Shown here: one piece after another, positions 59,427 through 64,000 of the stretch
Layout of the letters: each line of letters begins with the position of its first letter
How positions within the stretch are numbered: the stretch's first letter is position 1
DNA from: Cyclobacteriaceae bacterium
GTDB lineage: Bacteria > Bacteroidota > Bacteroidia > Cytophagales > Cyclobacteriaceae
Direction of reading: 5' to 3'
Length of the DNA stretch: 64,000 nucleotides
Assembly (NCBI GenBank): GCA_028285685.1
Contig: JANQOR010000026.1
Location: 93,520-157,519 of the forward strand
Position numbers and translations under genes: made by a program
The notes under the pieces: generated by a model
Seen by the model: only the letters and a program-made list of their open reading frames with translations
Told to the model about the DNA's origin: nothing
The model's database searches: none

Positions 59427-60086
59427 TTACATAGAATCAAGCAGTCTCTTGTACCTGATCTCCTTTTGAATGGTTTTGAGTGTCTTTTCTTTCTTCATCC
59501 AGTCAATATCCTTAAACCCCTTGCTAACGGCAATCTCCAGGTTATCAATGGCTTCAGTCACCTTGTTAAGGGAATTGTAGTAGCAGGCTACATAAAAGTA
59601 GTGCTTGCTATAATCCTGACTCTTGCTTGCTGACATATCCAGATTCATGCTAGCCTTGTTAAATTCACGCATCCTGATATAAGTATAGCCGAGGTGTGCG
59701 TAAGGATTTGGAATATCTGGGGTCAATTCGATCGTTTTTTCAAAGCAAGGTATTGCCTCCTTAAACTTACCCATCCTATTGTAGGCAAATCCAAGATCAT
59801 TCCAGCAATCCCGATTGGTTGAATCGATTGCCAATGCCGTTAGGAAACTGTCTCTGGCATCTTTAAACTTCGTCAGTTCAATAAAAGTGATACCTAGCCT
59901 AAACCAGGGCTCCACTATCTCAGGGGCCATTTCGGAAGCTTTTGTGAAATGTTCCAACGCCTCCTCATACATCTCCTCATCATAAGCAGATTTCCCTTTT
60001 TCAATCCAGTCATTGGCGGGACCTTCCTGCGATAGTCCAAGTTGAACTACCAGTAATCCGGCGCAAAATAGAACGACGTTTTTCAT
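59427..60086 (-). CDS. TPR-repeat secreted or periplasmic protein
   Basis: 219 residues from ATG 60086 (MKNVVLFCAGLLVVQLGLSQ, signal peptide); an ATG 33 codons upstream lies before the signal and is rejected. Four to five tetratricopeptide repeats: YDEEMYEEALEHFTKASEMA, PWFRLGITFIELTKFKDARD, CWNDLGFAYNRMGKFKEAIP, PYAHLGYTYIRMREFNKASM. Such proteins are scaffolds for protein contacts. Divergent from the M23 peptidase gene. Confidence 0.85.
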   Translation of the reverse strand: MKNVVLFCAGLLVVQLGLSQEGPANDWIEKGKSAYDEEMYEEALEHFTKASEMAPEIVEPWFRLGITFIELTKFKDARDSFLTALAIDSTNRDCWNDLGFAYNRMGKFKEAIPCFEKTIELTPDIPNPYAHLGYTYIRMREFNKASMNLDMSASKSQDYSKHYFYVACYYNSLNKVTEAIDNLEIAVSKGFKDIDWMKKEKTLKTIQKEIRYKRLLDSM

Positions 60087-60169
60087 TTTGATTTGGTTGG
60101 GTTGATCAACAAATAAACTCAAGTTGAAGCGTGATTGCAACGCCGCAACGGTTGATCTTGTGTATACGT

Positions 60170-60177
60170 TATCTTTG
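60170..60177 (+). promoter_or_regulatory. -7 box for the M23 peptidase gene
   Basis: TATCTTTG, exact TAnnTTTG match. It predicts a start point near 60184 and supports the translation start at 60218. A TTG at 60152 is 15 bp upstream, short of the usual 19-21. Confidence 0.45.
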
Positions 60178-60217
60178 ACAAGCAAAGGTCAACACACCAG
60201 ACCGCAGAAGCAGAGCC

Positions 60218-62272
60218 ATGCAATTTCCCAAACGTCCATTTGCGACCAGGATCAACTTCTTGAAGATAAGTCGACCATTGCATGATGGAGGCGACTGGGC
60301 AACTTCATTCCTGCTGCAAAGAGTTGTTCTTTTGTTATTTATAATCCTACTTCCGGCTCTCAACGCCAAAGCTCAACAACCGACGGAGGGTTTTGGTATT
60401 CCCCCGGTGCTTCAAAACCCGGCCCAGTGTCTGACCCAGGAAGAAAGGCTAGAGATTTTTGAGCTCTTGGAGTCAAGATCCCCACAAAGAGCAGCGAAAG
60501 CAGCGAGACAATCCGGAACCATCTACTTTCAATGGCCCGTAAGGCAATCCGTAAATTATTCTGAACGCGAAGCAATTGCCGTATCCAACTTTGTGGATCA
60601 TTCAAGCAGTTTTCCTAACATCCTGAAGGACTACCACTGTGGTCAAAGGACTTATGATACGGATGGTGGTTACAATCACCAGGGAACAGATATCTATTCC
60701 TGGCCTTTTTCCTGGAAAAAGATGAAAACCAACCAGGTTGAAATAATTGCAGCTGCAAGTGGCACAATCATCTTTAAAAGGTCTGATCAGTCTGATCAAA
60801 GCTGCTCGTTTAATGGTAGTCAGTGGAATGCAGTGTACGTTGAGCACGATGATGGCTCAGTGGCATGGTATGGCCATTTGAAGAGAAACTCGCTCACAAG
60901 CAAGGAAGTAGGAGAACATGTGCAGGTTGGAGAATACCTGGGCGTGATGGGTAGTTCGGGGAATTCGACTGGGCCTCATCTTCATTTCGAAGTTTACGAT
61001 TCCGGCGGAAACCTGATAGATCCGTATTTGGGAAGCTGTAATGAGACGACAGATCGGTCCTGGTGGGCTAGCCAGCAAGACTACCGCATTCCTGGTATCA
61101 ACAATTTATATACACACTATAGCGCTCCTGAAATCGGCTGCTCCAATGAAGAATTCACCAACATTGATGTGAATTTTGTCAATGGTGCTACGGTCTATTT
61201 CGCTACTTATTTTAGAGACCAGCTCATTGGAAGCATCAGCAATCACTCCATCTACAAGCCAGATGGCACTTTGTTCGAAAGCTGGCAGACGAATGCAAAT
61301 CAATACTACTCCGGCTCCTACTGGTGGCGATCCTTTGAATTACCTGCTACGGGAGACCAGGGCAAATGGACTTTTTCGGTTGAGTATCAGGGAGAAACTT
61401 ACTCAGAGTATTTCTTTGTTGATACCAACGGGACCCACGGTGAAATATCCCTGGATGTGGATACGCTCTTTCTGCCAGAAACACCCGTTGGAAGTACCTC
61501 CGAACAGTCTTTTACCATCAATAGCGTTGGAATCAATGGAATCTATATTGAGTCGGTGAGTGTCTCCAAACCCTTCATCAGCAACTGGGATGGGCGGGTG
61601 TATGATGGAGAGTCAAAAAGCCTCAATGTCCGCTTTGAACCAACATATCAAGATGTTTTTGTCAGAACCTTGACCCTCAATTCCAGCTCTACCGGGAAAA
61701 AAGCCCTGGTGATTTATGGCAAGACCCCCGGAGAGTTGAAAAGAATTTTAAAGACGGATGGAGCTCTCAACTTTGGACCTGTGACCGTTGGCACACGAAG
61801 CACGATCAACACCTCCATATCCAATGACGGTAACTCCCCTCTCAACATATCAAGTATTACTTATCCTGAAGGATTTATCGGTTTTCGCAGACTCGTTGTG
61901 AACCCCGGCGACTCGGCTGTGCTTTCTATACATTTCGACCCTACGGAGGCCAGGGACTACTCTGGTTCAATACAAATTGAAAGTAATGCAACGGAGGGAC
62001 CTTCTACGATCGACCTGGTAGCTACTGGCGTTGTTGTTTTAGGTGCTAACGAAAACATCCCTGGGATCATTTATCCAAACCCAAACGGCACTGGTCTTTT
62101 GAAATTTTCCAACGCATTCGATTGGGTTCGTGTATTTGATAGCAGCGGAAGGTTGGTGCTACAAAACGAAAGCGCCAATGAGCTGAATATTTCAGGACTG
62201 AATCCGGGTATCTACTCTATTATAGTGTCGAAGGACCTGAGCATGGAATCTCACAAGTTGTTGGTGGAGTAG
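60218..62272 (+). CDS. T9SS-exported M23-family peptidase with choice-of-anchor domains
   Basis: 684 residues. Signal-like helix about 33-52 after a long polar leader (the true start may be later than 60218). LytM/M23 peptidase domain about 150-275 with zinc ligands His154 and Asp158 (NHQGTD), YGHL (His220) and GPHLHFEV (His254, His256): a cell-wall endopeptidase fold. Two choice-of-anchor D-like beta domains about 405-500 and 505-610, then a type A T9SS sorting domain (GIIYPNPNGTGLLKF, LNPGIYSIIV). So it is secreted by the type IX system, probably acting on peptidoglycan of other cells or as a surface enzyme. Confidence 0.88.
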   Translation: MQFPKRPFATRINFLKISRPLHDGGDWATSFLLQRVVLLLFIILLPALNAKAQQPTEGFGIPPVLQNPAQCLTQEERLEIFELLESRSPQRAAKAARQSGTIYFQWPVRQSVNYSEREAIAVSNFVDHSSSFPNILKDYHCGQRTYDTDGGYNHQGTDIYSWPFSWKKMKTNQVEIIAAASGTIIFKRSDQSDQSCSFNGSQWNAVYVEHDDGSVAWYGHLKRNSLTSKEVGEHVQVGEYLGVMGSSGNSTGPHLHFEVYDSGGNLIDPYLGSCNETTDRSWWASQQDYRIPGINNLYTHYSAPEIGCSNEEFTNIDVNFVNGATVYFATYFRDQLIGSISNHSIYKPDGTLFESWQTNANQYYSGSYWWRSFELPATGDQGKWTFSVEYQGETYSEYFFVDTNGTHGEISLDVDTLFLPETPVGSTSEQSFTINSVGINGIYIESVSVSKPFISNWDGRVYDGESKSLNVRFEPTYQDVFVRTLTLNSSSTGKKALVIYGKTPGELKRILKTDGALNFGPVTVGTRSTINTSISNDGNSPLNISSITYPEGFIGFRRLVVNPGDSAVLSIHFDPTEARDYSGSIQIESNATEGPSTIDLVATGVVVLGANENIPGIIYPNPNGTGLLKFSNAFDWVRVFDSSGRLVLQNESANELNISGLNPGIYSIIVSKDLSMESHKLLVE

Positions 62273-62341
62273 AAACATTCTACTAAGACCAATACTTTTG
62301 ATTTACATCCTACTCATAGAAATGGAAAGCATTAAACCTGC

Positions 62342-63067
62342 CTATTCCAGCACTTCATACGTTTTCTGCCATGTAGGATACTCCGATCCAAACTCGCTTT
62401 CCTCTGAATACAGTATACCACCCTTAAATCTGCGTACATAAATGGTGTCCGCTCGAGATTTCATCAACTCAGTGAGAAGGTTTACAGACTCTCCTTCGTA
62501 CTGATACTGATATGACCAGGTCTTTTCATTTTCTATATAATACTCCCGTTTGATCAATCTACTAATAGCATCATATGTATACAGTTCAATGCCGCCGCGG
62601 TCCCAAAAAGCTTTAGTTATAACCCCGTCTTCTATCAAGTACTTAACCCATCTATTTATCCGTCCTCTGTCGAATTCAGGGTTTTCATACTTCCAATCCC
62701 AGTCTTTTGTATGAAACCATGTTTGGATTAGTGTGTCACCGGAAATCTCATTCTCGATCCAACTATTACTTGACAGACATGAGGCAGTTTGTTGTCGAAT
62801 CAGATAGCCTTTTTCATTATAGGCATAGAGGAAGGACTGGGCATACTCCTCTCTTCGATTAAGTCGTCCGTGACTATCGAAGAAGAGCGTGTCATTCAAT
62901 TCTGTGATGGTGTCCCGAGAGATTAGCGTCATTGGTCCAGCTATTCTCATTGATCTGTGAACAGGGTTTGGAAATTCCGGAATTTCAAATCTTTGAGCAC
63001 CCACATTACCACCACATGATACAAGAAGAAAAAATGCGATGACGCAGAGTGACATTGAGCGAGACAT
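62342..63067 (-). CDS. Lipoprotein of unknown function with YD/MORN-like pattern
   Basis: 241 residues, lipobox LLVSC with Cys18. The rest is rich in Tyr, Trp and Arg with recurring short strands (FFDSHGRLNRREEYAQSF, YAYNEKGYLIRQ, YTYDAISRLIKREYYIE, YQYQYEGESVNLLTELM), a pattern like RHS/YD-type or toxin-like text-editing repeats seen in many Bacteroidota lipoproteins. No activity can be named. The 21-bp tandem array lies in the region upstream of its start. Confidence 0.65.
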   Translation of the reverse strand: MSRSMSLCVIAFFLLVSCGGNVGAQRFEIPEFPNPVHRSMRIAGPMTLISRDTITELNDTLFFDSHGRLNRREEYAQSFLYAYNEKGYLIRQQTASCLSSNSWIENEISGDTLIQTWFHTKDWDWKYENPEFDRGRINRWVKYLIEDGVITKAFWDRGGIELYTYDAISRLIKREYYIENEKTWSYQYQYEGESVNLLTELMKSRADTIYVRRFKGGILYSEESEFGSEYPTWQKTYEVLE

Positions 63068-63105
63068 ATCTACCGAAACGTTCTATGGTCATGCTTATTT
63101 TATGG

Positions 63106-63353
63106 CAAGCCTGTCGGTGGCCTCTGTACTGTTGGCGGTGAGAGCTATACTGTTGTCCGGATCTTCTGTACGGTCGTCGTTAGCGTCTGTACTCTTATAG
63201 GGACTTAATTATACTGTTGTGGGGAGGATCCGTACAGTTGTGGGGAGCTATCATACGCTTGTCGACAACTTCCATACACCTGCAGGCAGTGTCTCTACTC
63301 TTGTCGGTGGCAGATATACGGTTGTTGGCATAGTCTATACTGTCAGGCTGCCG
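63106..63353 (+). repeat. Degenerate 21-bp tandem repeat array
   Basis: Units start with TAC at 63127, 63148, 63169, 63190, 63212, 63233, 63254, 63275, 63296, 63317 and 63338, plus a diverged unit before the first. All are 21 bp except the one at 63190 (22 bp). Rough consensus TACTGTTGTCGG-N-AGCTTCTA; best kept are TAC, the TTG near position 6-8 and the following G-rich stretch. Read as protein on the plus strand the units give 7-residue repeats of the kind TVVGxxx, but with no start codon and a frameshift, so coding is unlikely. Confidence 0.8.
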
Positions 63354-63375
63354 TAAGCCAGAGATACATGCCAAC

Positions 63376-63402
63376 AAAAAAGCCTGCTCAATACGGACAG
63401 GC
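63376..63402 (-). terminator. Intrinsic terminator after the DUF922-like gene
   Basis: On the minus strand GCCTG (63402-63398) and CAGGC (63386-63382) close an 11-nt loop and run into TTTTTT. It lies 46 bp after the stop of the DUF922-like gene and 38 bp before the end of the repeat array. Confidence 0.7.
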
Positions 63403-63447
63403 CTTTATCTTTCCACTAGATCAAATTGCACGCGTTACAAACGCGCG

Positions 63448-63855
63448 CTAGCGAGGTTTAAATAGAACACAATCGTTCCCAGTTGAGGCATGAACAGTCA
63501 ATTCTCTAAGCTCAGTGCGAATCATGGCTTCCCATTTTTCTTGCATAAAATCCACTGCACCATGACCCGTCTCCCGATCGTATTGAGCTTGTCTTTTGTC
63601 ATTTTGTTTGAGGATTTTAACAATTTCGCTCTTGATTTTACCGACTTCAACTATGCCATGTCTGTTTAGTTCTTGCACACGTTTCCTAATGATTCGACCA
63701 TAAAGCTCGGAAATATCGAAATGTAACTGTTCGTGATTTAATAATGTGGAAGCAGTGTCCAGGCTCCAGGATGCTCGCCTTTGAAACCCGACGCTGACTA
63801 AAACCTCCACTGAATCACCCATGCTACTTATACGATACTTTATCGGTACACCCAT
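63448..63855 (-). CDS. DUF922-like HExxH protein, possibly shortened at the N-terminus
   Basis: 135 residues. The motif LLNHEQLHFDISELYGRIIR resembles the HExxHFD zinc motif of DUF922-type predicted metalloproteases. Family members usually begin with a signal peptide and a WxDFxG-type segment; neither is present, since an in-frame stop lies 12 bases upstream of the ATG. This may be a gene cut at its 5' end, perhaps by the neighbouring transposase, or a cytoplasmic variant. No partner genes. Terminated at 63376-63402. Confidence 0.6.
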   Translation of the reverse strand: MGVPIKYRISSMGDSVEVLVSVGFQRRASWSLDTASTLLNHEQLHFDISELYGRIIRKRVQELNRHGIVEVGKIKSEIVKILKQNDKRQAQYDRETGHGAVDFMQEKWEAMIRTELRELTVHASTGNDCVLFKPR

Positions 63856-63882
63856 CTGGCGCGGAAGTTACTTCCTGCCTTC

Positions 63883-64000
63883 TCATTCTATAAATCTCAA
63901 ACATATTAATCCTTTGCCACCGGCATAATCCATTGCACTACTGTATACGTAATATTCAGGCTCCCTCACCCAGCCTTCTTTAACAGGATTCATGTGAATA
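63883..64000 (-). CDS. REP-associated tyrosine transposase, C-terminal end (gene continues past window)
   Basis: The frame is open from the right edge and ends at TGA 63883-63885, giving 39 residues: IHMNPVKEGWVREPEYYVYS, then SAMDYAGGKG and LICLRFIE. The NPVKEGxVxxPExYxxSSAxDYAGxKG pattern is the typical C-terminus of Y1-type (IS200-like) REP-associated tyrosine transposases, single-strand DNA nucleases that act on palindromic repeats. The active-site histidine pair and tyrosine would be in the part outside the window. It ends 27 bp before the DUF922-like start. Confidence 0.8.
   Translation of the reverse strand, partial: IHMNPVKEGWVREPEYYVYSSAMDYAGGKGLICLRFIE

Larger units (their letters stand above)
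63068..63447. other. Intergenic stretch dominated by a tandem repeat array
   Basis: 380 bp between two minus-strand genes. About 250 bp are the 21-bp array (63106-63353), and the rest contains the terminator at 63376-63402. Open frames across the array exist on both strands but lack start codons or are broken by the 22-bp unit. Confidence 0.6.

Noticed and set aside
63106-63353. CRISPR array
   Set aside because: Units are contiguous and degenerate with no constant repeat and no spacers of 30 bp; no cas genes are present.
63195-63377. 60-residue minus-strand frame inside the tandem array
   Set aside because: It only reads through the repeats, ends at the 22-bp unit, and shows no conserved core.

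Overview
The window reads as a chromosomal segment of a Bacteroidota bacterium, most likely order Cytophagales. This is inferred from family content: a type IX secretion (T9SS) sorting tail on a secreted peptidase, SprB-type repeats in lipoproteins, tandem FtsX-like permeases, LytS/LytTR pairs, many Bacteroidota-typical DUF families (DUF3127, DUF2452, DUF2911, DUF5777, DUF4442), and several promoter -7 boxes of the Bacteroidota type TAnnTTTG. Gene density is high on both strands. Apart from a transposase tail at the right edge there is no sign of a large mobile island.

Layout. 1-7.2 kb: the end of a TonB-dependent receptor; a four-gene operon (two SprB-repeat lipoproteins with an unusual CX4CH haem-like site, a YceI protein and a DUF5777 beta-barrel protein); then small conserved genes including an OB-fold-like DUF3127 protein with an SSB-type acidic tip. 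7.3-14.7 kb: a signalling cluster resembling the SiaA/SiaB/SiaC partner-switching pathway (HAMP-SpoIIE phosphatase, SiaB-like kinase, SiaC-like phosphoprotein) together with a receiver protein carrying a decayed phosphatase domain, a histidine kinase and a two-helix coiled-coil membrane protein; no GGDEF (SiaD) protein is present. 14.7-25.9 kb: DUF4442 protein, YihY/BrkB membrane protein, metallophosphoesterase, a tetR-tolC-adaptor-RND efflux operon, a hydrolase and a TlpA-type thioredoxin. 26-35 kb: housekeeping genes purL, tRNA-Gln, prs, rplY/ctc, a MarR-GNAT fusion, a GNAT enzyme and pth. 35-43 kb: a LytTR/LytS operon with an EreA/ChaN-like secreted protein, divergent from two tandem FtsX-type permeases. 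43-50.4 kb: class IV aminotransferase, aquaglyceroporin, trmN, DUF885-like lipoprotein, ECF sigma factor with a membrane partner, alkaline phosphatase and a small membrane protein. 50.4-57.5 kb: TPR histidine kinase, receiver, SnoaL-like protein, GAF-PAS sensor, and a second LytTR/LytS pair behind a LiaF-like gene. 57.9-64 kb: secreted proteins (including a T9SS-exported M23 peptidase), a 21-bp tandem repeat array, a DUF922-like HExxH protein and the C-terminus of a REP-associated tyrosine transposase.

The dominant theme is signal transduction. The siaABC-like cluster is the best candidate for an incompletely described system: all upstream parts of a Sia partner switch are present, the known output enzyme is missing, and a membrane coiled-coil protein sits where the output gene would be. 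Two regulatory DNA patterns recur: direct repeats with a 21-bp period upstream of siaB and of the LiaF-LytS-LytTR operon (LytTR-type geometry), and intrinsic terminators placed directly before start codons or between genes of one operon (before prs; between the LiaF-like and LytS genes).
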